This document shows positions 25,241 to 39,200 of a stretch of 64,000 bases of DNA, piece by piece. Under the pieces are notes generated by a model. It saw nothing but the letters and a program-made list of their open reading frames with translations, was not told the origin of the DNA and did not search any database. Both the position numbers and the translations under genes were made by a program. The stretch's first letter is position 1, and the number at the start of each line of letters is the position of its first letter. The DNA is from Marchantia polymorpha subsp. ruderalis (Eukaryota; Streptophyta; Marchantiopsida; Marchantiales; Marchantiaceae): assembly GCA_037833965.1 (NCBI GenBank), contig AP031351.1, forward strand, positions 11,420,501 through 11,484,500, written 5' to 3'.

Positions 25241-26740
25241 CCACTCCACTTCAGATCTACCCCCCAGAACTTCAGCCTTTTGATAACTGATTTTTTCCCG
25301 AAGAGTTCGCTACTCCTCGAGGTGGTCTCAATATGGTGGAAAGCGAGGGTTAGACAAAACACCACTTTACCACAAGATTGTAGAGGTGAAAGGTGAATCT
25401 TTTTGGTGGACATAAAGAGACTCAGATTCCTTGGCTATAAAAATAGTCAGTCTATCCTCATTTCTGAATATCCAAATGTAAAGGTCCATTGTTCTCCATC
25501 AAATGAGGAGGAAGAGTCAAGAGAGACTGTTCACTTTTCCATGAGCTTTACTCGTTTGGAAGGAAAGAACAGAATTAAACTGGACATATACTTTTCAACT
25601 TTTCTTACTTCATTAAATTTCTTATAGATTAGACTGGTACTATAGGGAAAGTCATTATTGTGAAAGTTTGTCCTCGAGTAAAAGTGCTGAGTCAAATAGA
25701 TGATGATGCATGTCCTGGTATTTCTACCAAAGAGGCCAGTAGACTAGAGGCTCGTCGTTCTTCCTTAAACCTTGGAAATTGATTTGACATATGGAAGTGA
25801 TTGGAATTTGAAAGGTCCCACCAAATATTTCTGATCTCGAGGTTGGATCACCTTCCAGGATCCCTAGAGTAAATCAGACTTTCATGGAATTTCATAAGGA
25901 AGAGCACATGATCTCACTCGTTTTCTACAAACTGTACATTGACCGCTACTCGTTTTAGATTTACTTTCTTCCTCCTCTCGCATTCCTTCAACTTATAAAT
26001 GACAAACGTTTCTTGGAACGCAGAATATTATGTCGAACAGAGAGTTTCAAGACTTTGAAATCAGTGCATTGTGAGCATGTATATGACAAAATTCAAATTC
26101 AAAATTATAGCGTCGACTTACTTCCCAACCCCTGGTTTAAGTAATGTAAATCCTGTAGGTCCTTCCAAGTAATTTTGTTTTACAGTCAGGTTTCAAGTCC
26201 CTTCGCTTGAAGGGCCACCAAAAGAAATAAAATTCGTAATCTTCTCGTTCCAAGGCCTTCTCAATAAAATATGTATCATCAATAATCTCAATTTACAAGT
26301 CAATAAGATGGATCATATTGCTTTAATCTTCATGAAGGAAGTTTTCAATGGATATTGATGCGAATGCTAATGAGTTTTCAGTTCATCTTCATTAACTGTT
26401 TGTTCTATGTGTAGTCCTTGTATCTACCAGTGTACCAAATTTGGTGAGACAGCTCTCTTTTTTTGCATCAGACAGTAACTCAATCTACACAGGGTGTACT
26501 TTTTTGAAAAAATTGGCAAAAAAACTTTTGAAGTTTTAACATATTATAGAGAGTCAGAGGCGAATAAAGATTAATCTTGGATTCTGAATACAGGGATCAT
26601 CAATATCAACTTCTTGTGAAACATGAAGGTCCTCGAAGTTTTGATTTCTCAAAAAACTTGTAGGTCGTACACCATTATAAATCCCTGTTTCCCAGATATT
26701 TATTACATGTAGGATAAGGTGTCGAACATAGAAACGGTAT
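25241..26740. other. AT-rich intergenic, nothing recognised
   Basis: No domain, RNA gene or repeat structure was seen. Short open frames only. Confidence 0.4.
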
Positions 26741-27650
26741 TTGTCAACCCCGCTTCAGGAAAAAGAGGCGAGTATCAAAAAGCCTAGCTCTTTCCCCCAG
26801 TCCATAGGATTTCCATATCGATTTTGTTCAGGCCTAAAGGCCAGAGGTTGTACGAGTTGTTGGGGATCAAGGCGTTGTACGTAGGCCACACGGACCCCGC
26901 CCGTGGTACGCAAGGTCGAACACAGTCCGGACTCCACAGGCGTAAGCACTGCACTGTCTCACCGCAGTAGGCTTTACCGGGAAGTGGTAGACTGCGATGC
27001 TGACGTCGGTCAAAGAGCATATACTGGGTTGCAGCTGCAGCATCCTGCCACGAAACTTGGGAGTGCAGCAAATGCCCGTCACACAGTCGACGGCATGAGG
27101 TCACAGAAGCCCAGGCTCCCACGCACCTGACCTGCAGATGTACGGCCTCCGCAAAGAGAGGATAACCCGAACAATGAAGGGCGGCACTGTACTTTTCCGT
27201 AACCTCACCATACGCCCACCCACCAGCCGCCTGTAATATGCCTCGATATCCCCTGGGTAGATTCCAAGTCAGGCACGCAGAAATTGGCCGAAAGCTCTTT
27301 CCAACAACTGACCGAGATCAGCCATTACTTTCGAGCCCTGTCATCATACGGTGCAGACGTGGGCTTTGGAAGAAAATTGCATCTCACGGTTGGGACCTCG
27401 TTGTGAATACCCGGTATGACGTGTACTCCATCTCATAGTTCCCACGCGTGCCACGTTGGGGCAGCCTCGGAACCTTAAAAACGTAAGCCCCCATGCTGTA
27501 GGACCGAGTTCGGACTTTCTTTGAGGTCCTTGTGCATTTACTCGATCTCAGTACTCTATGTGTACCATGTCTTGAAGAGCGTTTCGTTAAATATTGCAAT
27601 TTCGTCAACATCCTACATCTCTCGTAAACTCGGGCCTCGGGAACGACGCT
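26741..27650. other. Second GC-rich island, no supported gene
   Basis: Overlapping frames on both strands (64-112 codons) in GC-rich DNA flanked by AT-rich DNA. No recognised motif. It resembles the 24-25 kb island in composition and may be of similar repeat origin. Confidence 0.35.
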
Positions 27651-30600
27651 GTAGGGGAAGATTCTTCTGGTATATTACTTGATACCATAGTCCAGATCTG
27701 GTGCAGTAGTTATTATTCCTCAGTATGACATAATTGTGTCCGCCACTCAATTTCTTTGCATGTTATTCCTTTTGCGATGTGAATCCACGATGGATAGATG
27801 GCTGCGGTCACGTGCTAAAAATCCCCGATCTCCAAAATGTCCATGAGATACAGTACCCAGTGACGTTTACCTTGGTCTTTTCCCCTCGGGGAAAAACTAT
27901 TTGATATCATCGAAGTACCCTTACACTTAATCCGAAGTAATCTTAGACTGTGTATCATATAACAGATAACACTAAAAATTAACATCGGCTTGAACTGAAA
28001 AGAGACTTTTCATTGTCTAGAAACTAGACAATGAGATTTGTGGACAATTCTTCTCTAGTTCCCCATAAATGATATTTTAAATTCCAAAATACAAATATAG
28101 TAACATCATAAATGAAAATGAAATAAAACCAAAGAGAAAGGGCGAAGAGTTATAGCAAGGATTTCAAAACCTTTGAAAATACTTGTGAATTGGATCATAT
28201 TCAAGTTCCAGTAGTTATCCATCTATTTACAACTTTATAGCTGTATTTTATGGTGGTATTAATCAAGTGTACAAAAAATGCTGAATTTTATCAATTTCCA
28301 CGGAATGAAATTAACGTGCAATGATTTGCAAAATATTTCTCATGGATTTTTTTGTCTATGCACACACATGCAATAAACAAGTATAGTGCTTGATAATAAT
28401 TAAAATAATCCAAATATCCAAATTATTTTTCATTATTTTCTCATGCTAATTTTAATCATTTAATTAGCATTTTTTATGTTTATATGACTGAATCATGTTT
28501 TAAAAGAGGTATATAATAATCTTGAGAAAAAACTTCTTGAATAGGATATCAAGAAAATTATTGTTGTATCTCATATATGTTTCACCGTGAAATCTAGGTA
28601 GGAGATGTAGCGTGTCAGTTTGGTGGTTGTTCTGATTGTCATTTTCTTTAGTTAGAACATCAAACATAAGCTTCATTTAATCTCTTCAAATTTCTGTTCT
28701 GTTTCATCTACTAAAAGTTTCACATAGTATTCATTATAGAATGATGATTTTTAAACATAAACATTTCGATAATTTGTTGTTATTTTTGCAGTTGAGAATA
28801 TTTTTCATTTCTAAAAAATATCTGATTTGAGCTCATCTAAATATATATAAATTTCAAACATGTCAATATTTAGCTGATACATGGTATTCATTTTCCAAAT
28901 AGATTTTTCTTAAATATAATTAATCAAAATAAATTCTTCAAAATAACTTTTTCCGTTTTAAACTAAATATGAACATTTATGAAGTAATAAATTTTTATAA
29001 ATTAAAATTATGAAAAATTATTAAATTTTTTTCCTAAATTTCGAATTGTATTTCTCCGCTATATTTGACTAACTATTACATGTGAAGTTCATGAATTTTA
29101 TTCAATAATTCTACCTTGATCATAACTATTCGAGATAATTTAAATGTATCATTTTTAAAATAAAGAGGTCAATATGAAAATATTATTTTAATCTTTTGAA
29201 CTATTTTCTCTTTTAGACTTTTTAAATTTTTTTATCTGCTTTCATATTTCTTGTTCATGAAATTATTAGTTTGTTTGAGTTTTCAATAAAATATTCTACA
29301 AATTTTTTTTTATCAACTTTTAGCCTTTATTAACAAAAATTGGTGATACCTAAATATGCAGAAAAACAGCGAATTCATAGTCCAAAAATTTTTAAATACA
29401 TTTAGTTGATTTCAAAATTTTTTGACTCGTGATTTTTTAAAATTCCTGTCATTTTACGAAAATAGATATTGTTGTAAAATTTTTGTACGTCAAACTCATA
29501 CAAATTAATTCTTTCAATAAATGTGAACAAAAGCATAGTTCTAGTCTTTTTATACTTTGTGGTAGTTTTATTGGTTCAAATTTACTTTTTTTTAAACTTA
29601 CATATGTAGAGCTTGATCAGCTCTTTTTGAAAAATGTAACATACATGAGGTAGACAATGTTTGATCATATTTGTCAGATTTACGCAGAGTTAGTGGCACA
29701 AAATTCCTATAAATTTTGTGCCACTAACTCTGATACAACTTTCACAAGGAATTCATGATAATAATGATCATATATACAATTTCATAATGAATGTTTGATT
29801 GACATGTGAAAATAAATCAAAATAGTTAAATCTTTGTTCTCAAATCATTCAATTAAGTTTAGCATTAAGAGCGTAGTATATATAAAGAATAAAAAAAATC
29901 AAATTTACATGATTGAAAACTACAATTTATGCCACCTATAAACTAAACCTGCCAACTTTAACAACTATAAATATGAGGTACAAACTTAGGTTGAACTTTA
30001 GTAACTTAATTTTTAGTAAATAAAAATTTATTGATAACACTACTTGAGCCTGAAACAAGTAAGTTACGTATAGTGATAAAAACATTTGGCTTTTTCATTC
30101 ATGTCGGAATGCTCTCTGATAATTAGTTTTTCGATTTTGAAGAATTATGTATAATCTAGTTTGCATGCAATACTTGTATATCACATACAATTACCAAGTT
30201 TGTATTTTCTTGATAGATGCATACGATTGACATGTTTTACGGTTAACATATTTTCTGTAATAAGTTCAAATACATTTCTGGACAGTATGATTTTGGATTT
30301 AAAATAAGACGTTAGAATGAGAAAGTATAAAATTTTTGGAGATTAATAATGTTCATGTTTTTTTCCCATTGAAATCTTATGAAGAAGATTTCAATGACTA
30401 GGTTTCAAAGTACACGCTAGTATCAAATCAACTATATTATGCCAATTTAGTGTCTAATATAGCTTTGTCACACGACGCCAATGAATGTTTTGAATATCTC
30501 ATCTGCATTTAAAAAAAATTTCGTGCAGACTTTTTAATGATATATATATATATATATATATAAACCAATATGCACCCTCATCGTCTAGTATAGTTTTTAA

Positions 30601-30830
30601 GAAATCTGAAATGGTGTAAGATTCAAGTCCAATCAGCTAAAACAAATGTTCTTCGATTTTGTCATGAAGTAAATGGAAACTTGTTATATGTAAATTGAGC
30701 TGATAAAAACAAAGCCAACGGAGTGTGTAAATCAAGCGATCAAGGAGGAAGCGGATGCGCCAACATGGATGGGGGACTGCCGCGTAGACCGAGGGAAGGC
30801 TGTTCACCGTAACTGCCAGGGCCATGGTAT
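27651..30830. other. Very AT-rich intergenic stretch with hairpins
   Basis: No coding region is supported. Notable structures are perfect inverted repeats at 28011-28033 (10-base arms), 29685-29732 (21-base arms) and 30367-30396 (12-base arms), and an (AT)n tract at 30540-30562. Confidence 0.5.
29685..29732. repeat. Perfect 21-bp inverted repeat (hairpin)
   Basis: Arms 29685-29705 and 29712-29732 are exact reverse complements (core GAGTTAGTGGCACAAAATT) with a six-base loop CCTATA. The stem is much less AT-rich than its surroundings. It may be a relic of a small inverted-repeat element or a transcribed hairpin; there is no evidence of expression. Confidence 0.85.
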
Positions 30831-31673
30831 TTTCATGTAACGCATTTACAGGGAAGCGAAGAGTCCGAGGACAGGAAATCGAACATCATCAGATAAGATT
30901 TCCTCTGCATTGGCACCTTTGAGGCTATGGTGTCATAAGGAGAAGCACGCCGGCACACGGATGCCACTCCGCGCTGATTGGTTCGGGTGCCGGCGCCCGT
31001 GACATTGACCGCGGGCCCCACCGCCCCACACCGCCCCGCCCCGCCCTACGCGAAGCAGCAGCAGGAGCTATGGAGGAGGAGCAAATGAAGCGAGCGAGCC
31101 GCAAGGCCGAGCCCATTTGGCACACGATTCGCCTGTCTCGGTGTCGCCCATGCTCTGTCCCCGGTGCATGATTCCCTCGGGATCCCTTCGCCTGTGCCCG
31201 GATCTTTTTCTGGCTGTTCCAGATTCAGCAGAATACTCTGCTCTGACTTGTTGTGTTGGCTTCGAGAGCCCGGACGGAAGCAATTGCGGTCGGGAGGAAC
31301 TATTTGTGCCGAGGCGGTGCCGGGTGGGGAGCTGGAGAGTGCTGGCGATTTGCATTGCATCGGGTGATCGCCGAGGTGGGGAATGAGGGCGGGGGACAAG
31401 TAGGAATGCGATTCGAATTCGCAGCTGGCACATGAGTGTTCGTTTCTTTCCGACGAAGAAGGGCTCGTGGTGAGGAGGTCTCAGTGTCAATCTGACGACG
31501 TTTCTCCAATCTGGCAACATTGGTTGAATTCGCAAGCTTCTAGGTGTGAATGTGTTGGGAGATTTTAGATAGAGTTTTACATCGGTAGGCATCCCAGAGA
31601 AAGCTCTTACTCTTCATTCTTTCCATCACTGGGGGCTGCTCTCACACCGTCTAATCTGCCGCCAGAGGTCGAT
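30831..31673 (+). promoter_or_regulatory. Ribokinase 5' region
   Basis: A GC-rich patch with repeated CCGCCCC words (31017-31050) marks the transition from AT-rich intergenic DNA to the gene. Many overlapping minus-strand frames of 60-174 codons (31046-31592) lie opposite the likely 5' UTR and promoter; none has a recognised domain, so they are taken as shadows. Promoter role is inferred from position. Confidence 0.4.
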
Positions 31674-34332
31674 ATGTCGAGTCCTCCCAGAATCATTCAG
31701 CCACCACTCGTTGTGGTGGGATCGGCCAATGCAGACATCTATGTGGAGATCGACAGACTTCCCAAGGAAGGCGAGACTTTGGCTGCCAACAACGGGCAGA
31801 CTTTACCTGGCGGGAAAGGTGCAAATCAGGCTGCATGTGCTGCCCGTTTGAATTATCCAACCTATTTTATAGGCCAGGTATGATCTGTCATTTCTAACAT
31901 CTGCTTTATCAATCGAGTATTGCACATCGTGTACTATAGGCCTATCAGTCTTGTGCTGCCATCCTGAAAGTGGCGGTTGTGTCTGGTGGTTAGGCTCGTG
32001 ACCTCTCTTTGAAAAAAAGGCGCCAAGTAGGCATTCATCACCGTATTTGTGTTGTTTCTGTGCTTTCAATTCACTGGTTGCTAAATTCGAACCCGAATTA
32101 GTAGCGATGTATGTATGCCAAGGAATCGGGAAGGAAGTGAAATGTATGTAAGTACATTTTTCAAATGATGAAAGTTCAGCCTCACTTTTGCACCATCAGA
32201 AGCAGTTATTAAATTGATGATCAAAGTAGTATCTGAAAGGTGTAGTGGAATGACAGAAGGGGCGAAATTTCTCATGAAAGTTGTGCAAAACTAATGAACG
32301 AAGAGTGAGTATTTTGTAATTTGCGAACAAAATATTACGTTTCATGCTTTTGAAGTGTAGCCCGATGTGAAATGGACAAAGTTCGTTCCACATCAGAATA
32401 TATAATGATGTCTTTGTAACAGATTTGGTCTGCCTTTGTAGTGCTAAACGCTTCACCACACATGATTTGTCAAACTTCTGTCTGTGCTGATCAAGTTTCA
32501 GCGATTTTGTCGATGTTGTACTTGTTGTCATATCCGACAACAAGTACCAGTGCTTTCAACCTCATTGAGCATTGGCTTAAGAGATTGATATCGCTCTGTT
32601 CTGTTCACAATTTCCTTGTCACCCATGTAACAGAAGGTGAATTGTAGGCACATGGATACAATAGTGTTCGAATTTCAAGTATGTTCTAGGTTTAAGTAGA
32701 ATGGCTTGTATTCCTATAGTTAGTTTATAGGCTGTGAGCATGGACATCATTGTTGAGATGATATTACATGTGCTTGTGCAGGTCGGGAAGGATAACTTTG
32801 CAAATCTTATTCGAGATTCTCTGCAGTCTTCTGGTGTCAAACTTGACTACTTGGGTACTGTAGCTGGACCAACTGGGCATGCAATAGTAATGTTGCAACC
32901 AGGAGGAAACAATTCTATCATCATAGTTGGAGGGGCTAATGTCTCATGGCCTCGTCTGGATGGTGGAATTAGTCGACTTAACGAGAAAGCTCAACAATTA
33001 ATAAGGAGGGCAGGTGCCGTAATACTCCAAAGAGAAGTGCCGGATTCTTTGAACATAGAGGTCGCTAAGGTGCGTTGTTTATATCTGATCTAAGTTTCCC
33101 TCTGGCTCTGCTGTTTTAAATTCAGGTCTAGTGCTCTTATATACGAGTGCGTAGTGTGGTGTCTGCTCTGAGACCCTTCATTTAACATTTAAAAGTAAGC
33201 TTGTATGAAATAATCTTTAACATCATTCATGTTCTAATAAATAGTGGGACAAGCAAATTCAGCTCTTCTGATTGTGTCATCTATTTCTCTACAGATAGCC
33301 AAAGTCTCCAATGTACCAGTAGTTTTGGACGCAGGTGGTATAGACTCTCCAATGCCACCCGAACTGTTAAAAAACGTTACTATTTTCAGCCCCAATGAAA
33401 CCGAGCTTGCTCGTCTAACAGGGATGCCTACAGACACTACCGAGGAGGTTCTGGCAGCAGCTGCTAAGGTCCAGTTGTTGGTAAGTAAGTACTTTAGTAA
33501 ATGATTCTTTGGTTTGTAAGCTATATTGTAGTGATTGACCTCACTGGAGGATTACTTTTTGATGTCGGTATTTCTGCATTGAGTTTTACATATGACTATC
33601 TGAAACGCTGATTTTAACTTATTTCTTCTTCATATTATATAATCTCACCTATTTGGTTTTTTGTAATGTCTCATCAGGGTGTGCAGCAGGTTCTCGTGAA
33701 GCTCGGGGAAAAAGGTTCTATACTGGTCAACAAGGACGAGCCCCCAATTGTACAACCTGCTATCATGGCGCCATACGTTGTTGACACCACTGGTGCAGGA
33801 GATACTTTCACTGCCGCTTATACTGTAGCTCTTATAGAGAAGCAACCACCTGCTGAAGCGCTTAGATTCGCAGGTGAGACACGAAGTGGTCTGAGACTTT
33901 TAGCGCATAGTTTTGTTTTCTTATTTGTTTAGATGCTAACTGCCCATAATTTATACACCTTCTAATTCTTAGTAATACTTTGTTCGCCTTATCATGCAGC
34001 GGCCGCAGCCTCAATATGTGTGAGGACCAAAGGCGCCATTCCAAGTATGCCCGACAGAAGAGCAGTTTCTCAGCTCCTGGAAGAACACCCCGCGAAAGAG
34101 ATGAAGAAGGTGATCGCCAAATTCATTGAACAAGTCAATATAAGCGGTTCGGACGAGGCAGAATCTCCGACCAAAAGATCGAATGTAAATTCTCCAAAAA
34201 AGGTACGTTTTCACGATTTCGAGGATGAGCAGAAAGAAAAGTCCATCCTAGGACAAAGTGTACAGCCTGTATCAATGTGATTCCATTCTGTAGGTCCGGA
34301 TTGAGGGAGAGCCACTCATGGAAATTTCGTAA
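31674..34332 (+). CDS. RBSK: Ribokinase (PfkB family), complete
   Basis: Phosphorylates D-ribose to ribose-5-phosphate with ATP, salvaging ribose from nucleoside breakdown. Exons: 31674-31877, 32782-33069, 33295-33480, 33678-33873, then 34000 onward; all GT-AG with matching phase. Family marks: GSANADIYVEIDRLPKEGET followed by GGKGANQA in exon 1 (PfkB signature 1), SPNETE in exon 3, and DTTGAGDTF in exon 4 (signature 2) with catalytic Asp at about residue 268; exon 5 has KGAIPSMP. Two 3' ends are possible. Splicing 34202 to 34294 (AAG/GTACGT...TGTAG/GTCCGG) gives 371 residues ending VRIEGEPLMEIS; reading through gives 384 residues with a stop at 34278-34280. The N-terminus is short before the domain, with no evident transit peptide, so cytosolic location is inferred; the Arabidopsis homologue is plastidial. 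Confidence 0.95.
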
Positions 34333-36240
34333 ACCGAGTTCTCCTCAAGGCCCAGGAGATTGGACTTTGTAGCATGGGAGGGAGTGTTTGATAAGACACA
34401 GCTTCGTTTAGTTCTATAATCTCACAGTTCATGTAGATGAACTTCGGTGCTATTTGCCATGTCCACTTTTTGTATGTACAGGTCTGTATATATTGTCAAT
34501 ACGTCTTGTTACTAAAACGAGCGAGGACTCGATGTCGGCAAGCCTAAATTTTAGCTCATGCGCGCTTAAAGTTCAAAACTCAAAACTAGATTTGGAAGAA
34601 GTCCCAAATTTCATTGTCCAAGATGGTTCATGATTTTCACTATTCACTTCAGTTCCCTGTGGAAATTGCCTTAGCTGGTACACATCAGCACTCGGTTTTT
34701 TAAGAAGAAAAGCGATGAGCATGTGCATAATGAACTAGGTAAGTAATAACTAATCTATGAGTTTAGCGGCCATAACAGTGGACAAATCAATAAAACGGAA
34801 CTGACATCTGGGTAGAGTGCCCACATTTGACTACTATATCTTCTCTAGTTATAGATCTTGGTGGCATGGCATGAATTACGTAGTCGCTCTTCCCAGTCAG
34901 AATGATTCAGAAGAAGGCATGGTCAAAGCGTAACTTCCTATCGGATATATACAATGCTCTCGAGTAAGTCTCGGTATCATTAAAAGAAGTAATCACTAGC
35001 ACCGCACAGATTCTCCCGTGTATGAAGTTGAGTCCATGATAAAGATCATGGCATCAGTAGAGAGTAATCTAACCGCAAACGATACTCAAGTTATCTCCGA
35101 AAGGGCGAGAACCGCTTCAGATCTGGAAAGGTCCTTTTCCCGCAATCGATGTCTTGCTCTCCCTAAAACTTTGAGAACATAGCTAGGTACCTTGACGACA
35201 TAGATAGATCACATCTGAAACAATCTTTAAGTTGTAAACCGAGATCCAGCCACGCTCTTACTGTTGACGGGCTCGTACTCGTGTTTGCATTTGAAGTATA
35301 TGCAACACGGTCTTTCAAATTCTGGACATCTGAATTTCTATTGTTTTCCGACTGTATTGGCACGGTATGCCATAATTTGATTTCCACATCAACAAAAGAT
35401 GGACTTCGTTCTTTGCTCACATCTACTTTAGAAGGCTCTTATAATAAGTAAACCTGAAAATACTCAGTGCTATACGGAATCAACTTCAGTCATCTACTAT
35501 ATTTTATGTTCCATGGTTCAGTTTGTAGAGTCGATGTAAACCCTTATGGTATACGTATGACTCCATGAAGTTGTGATTGTCACAATCGACAAAACTACAA
35601 TTCAAGAACATAAAAAAGTATGCACACGAGAGAAGAAGGTTTACTGTTTAAGTAGATCACTCTTATACATTGTTTTCAACTGAACAGATAATGCTCGCAC
35701 TCTTTCGATAATTGACATTAGAACTCTATCCCTTACCGTTAGAAAGTAGGTTCTTCAATGAGTCACTATATATCAGCGTCACGTACGGATAACTTCTTAT
35801 CAAATGAAGCACTGTAGATATTTAAGTTACATGTTTTAGTTTTATTAGGAGGAAATAATGGGTTCAAAAGTAAGTCTGACTTTTGTTGCTATGATGAATG
35901 AGATGTATAAACCTACATGAAGTAACTACAGAGTGTCAATCAATAATGTAGGCTTATCATAGTTCACTATCCAATTCAACTAATGGTTTTGACGTGAAGG
36001 GCCTACTACGGCTAATCTAGCTGATATTACTTATAAAAATTCACATGGATCTCAATAAGTTGAAATAACCGTTTCATACCGGATAAGCGATAATAATGCT
36101 ACACGATCCAGTAAAAACCTGAAGACATTGTTGGAGTACAATGGAGAGCTTTGAGTCAAGGCTGGCTAGAAGTGTTAAAAAAGCGAGGCCACAAATCTGC
36201 AACCCCATCGTCAAGTAGCAAATCTGTCTCTAGTAGAAGG
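34333..36240. other. Ribokinase 3' UTR and AT-rich intergenic
   Basis: Beyond the ribokinase stop no gene is supported. An 85-codon minus frame (35163-35420) has no known motif. Confidence 0.4.
34789..34794 (+). promoter_or_regulatory. Candidate poly(A) signal of ribokinase
   Basis: AATAAA about 460 bases past the downstream stop codon. TGTA-type upstream elements occur nearer, around 34470, so the true cleavage site may be earlier. Confidence 0.25.
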
Positions 36241-39200
36241 GCCGCCAAACAAACGAACAAACAAACCACGTCTACTCCCTGACCTCGCAGTTCTGGGACC
36301 GGACCGGAACGCCTGAATACCCCGCGGTCTGGTCCGGTCCGGTTGGCTCCCGAGCCATATGGGCTCTCCCTATTTCAGGACCGGTTCTCGGCGAATCCTA
36401 CGCTTACACACAAGACCGTATCCCTCGGACCGTCAACGTTGATCACGTGCACGATAGACAGCCAGGACATCGACAAATGGGAGCCAGAGATGATCGATCT
36501 GCACAGCTTGCCTTCTGTCTCGAGAGATGGCAGGCAGGCTGGCCACACTGCGTCGCATATCGCCATCAGGAAGGGCGATCTTTGGGTCCGCTCAAGCTCG
36601 ATGGAACAGGGAATTCGGTTGCAACAGGGCAACATAGCCACTTCGAAGAAAAAGACGACCTCACGAATGACCCAGTGGACCGAAAAATAAAAACTAACAC
36701 TTAATCCGTGGTAACATGTAAAATGAGACAGAAAAAAACATGGAGGTACACGAATGCGCAAATTCGAAATTGCTGAACTCTAAGATTTGTAGGAAGGCCA
36801 GAAAGCTGAAACACACAGAGAAGAAGTCAACAGATTGTGGTTTAACTATGAAAGTGCAGTTTCTGAGTGACAAAATGCACCGGAGTAAATTTGAGAAGAT
36901 TGCTGCAGCTTCTAAATAAATCCAACGACAATCAGTTAAATGTCCAGGCCTATGTGTGAGGAATCCACAGTCACGTATGTAGCAATCTAGGGATATTTTC
37001 TTTGTCCTATTTTCGACGTTGGGTTCAAGTAGATCGCAGTATTATTGGCCTCAGCAAAATGGTGCGTTTGGTATTTTTACGGCCTTACCATAGGAAATGG
37101 GAACAGCTCTAGGTGATGTACCGATTTGGAAATATAGATCCAACCAAGATGAACTTCACTCCTGGTACCTTTCACATAATGTATCAAGGATTCTCAAAAA
37201 TTTCTTGTGAGCTTCATTGGACTCCTCCCAATAATCGGGGTTCAGATAATTTCTAAATACTTCTGGATTTCACTGACACAAGTTGAGATCTCTTACTTTC
37301 AACAAACCAATATTAAAGAAAATCCAAAAATAGATCAATATTTTGAATCTTTTATACTGCACACTAGAATATGGCAAGAGATAAGTCATTGAAATCCTTG
37401 AGAAACAAATCAAAGAGGAATATAAAGTCAGATTGTATTGATACTCTGTTAGGATATGTGACCTATATTTATTGGACCCCATATAGCGGCTCCCCATCCC
37501 GGGAGATTAATGCACATAAAGAATTGGAAAGAGTGCAATAGAAATCCCTTCAATAACGACCCCCACAATATACAGAAAGAAAGAGAAAAAACATACAAAT
37601 AATAATCTCAAAATTGGTGATTAAATAAAAACCTATAGATTACTTTAAATGTACTCATAGAATCTGATGTAGATAAATTGGAGTCCCTCGTGTATGAAAA
37701 CTGTCTGTAAAAATTTTCTGAAGAATTGTCATTAAGTTTACACAAAGACGAATTACTGTATCCCTAATAAAAAGTATACAAGTAGTATAGTTTGTGCTCT
37801 TGAACGTGACGTAGCAGTTTGCCTTCCTGCTGATAACAACAGCCTCAGAAGATTGAAGCGTCTTCTCGGTCTCTCTCTATATAAATAACTCAAGTGCCAT
37901 CATTCAAGAATTAGAGAGGTGGGACGTTACAAGTGTGACCTTACTTAAGATTATAAACCCGCATTCTGATTCTAGTGCAAAAAAAATCGAAACAAAAGCT
38001 CAAAGACATCAGGGGTATTTAACTCTACCATGCATAAAATATGTAGAGTTAGGCACATTGCAATAGAAGAGTCGTCCAGCTCAGAGCAGAAGAGATATAA
38101 ATAATGAGTTATTATGTATTATGGTATTGAAATAATACTTATAAAGCGAGATGAATAAGACAGGTCTTAGTCCAAAATGACAATTTAGTTTCATGACTTT
38201 CAAAATCTCCACCCTTCGATCCAGTAATACTTACTTGAATCTTCCATTCAAACTTGTCTTTCAGATAGAATTTATTCCAACTTTTGCTTTGTCCAAAGGC
38301 ATACTGTCCCGTTTTACTAAACTGAAGTTGAACTAAAGATTGTTATGTGCATGAATACCCAAATTTCTTGTCATTTCACAACATGCTATAAACATTCAGC
38401 TCTTCTAGCATTTGCTTCAATTTCAGTTAGTACTCCATGTACAACTCTGAGATCAATCAACAGTAGTATGAGAACAATAGAAAGGAGATACTTACCTACA
38501 CGTTTGACTCTTGCCATCAACTTCTCATGCATCATTTACACATTTCTTGCCCATCTATACTTCTGATTGCAATATTTTCCTTGCACAATTTCAACTTACG
38601 CAAAACTGATTAAGGAGAAATTATACACAAAACAATGATGAGAATCATAACAAAATTAAGTAACATACATGTTTTTAATTTGACAACACTTAATGGTTTG
38701 ATTCTAGTTACACAATTTTTGGATCACACACTTTTCCGGCTAATTTTCAACCTGTTAGGCCTCTGAGGGGCAGTTTGGTCCCCATGAAGGTTTTGTACAG
38801 AGAAAAGAGTAAAAACGGAAATAATGATTTAAGATTGAGTTTACTAATCTTTGGTTCTAAATCATACATGCTGAATGCCTGTACCCAAAAATGTCATTCG
38901 GAATAGCCATATTCCTCTCAGTTCGATTGGACTTGACACAATCTTAGCTCAAAGTTCTCCACACATTATGAGGAAATGAATTCTTACTTTTATGCTGAAA
39001 ATGTTCTACCAAAATTTTTAAATTTTTGAAATTTATCTGTTTCCCAATTGGCTTTTGGCATCATCGAAAATGATGGCAAATTGTGGGCTAAATTATTCAA
39101 ATTTCCTTTCAATCATTTGCTCAAGTTAGAAATCCACTTTCATCATGTTCCGCTCAAGCACATTCGAACGTTGATGCAACCTACTTTGAAACTTGAAGAA

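Noticed and set aside
31068-31592. 174-codon minus-strand frame opposite the ribokinase 5' region
   Set aside because: It overlaps several other frames in GC-rich DNA, has no domain, and lies antisense to the expected 5' UTR.
31980-32100. Possible tRNA-derived SINE in ribokinase intron 1 (GGTTAGGCTCG and TTCGAACCC)
   Set aside because: The A-box-like and B-box-like words are in the wrong relative order or strand for a tRNA promoter and no cloverleaf forms.
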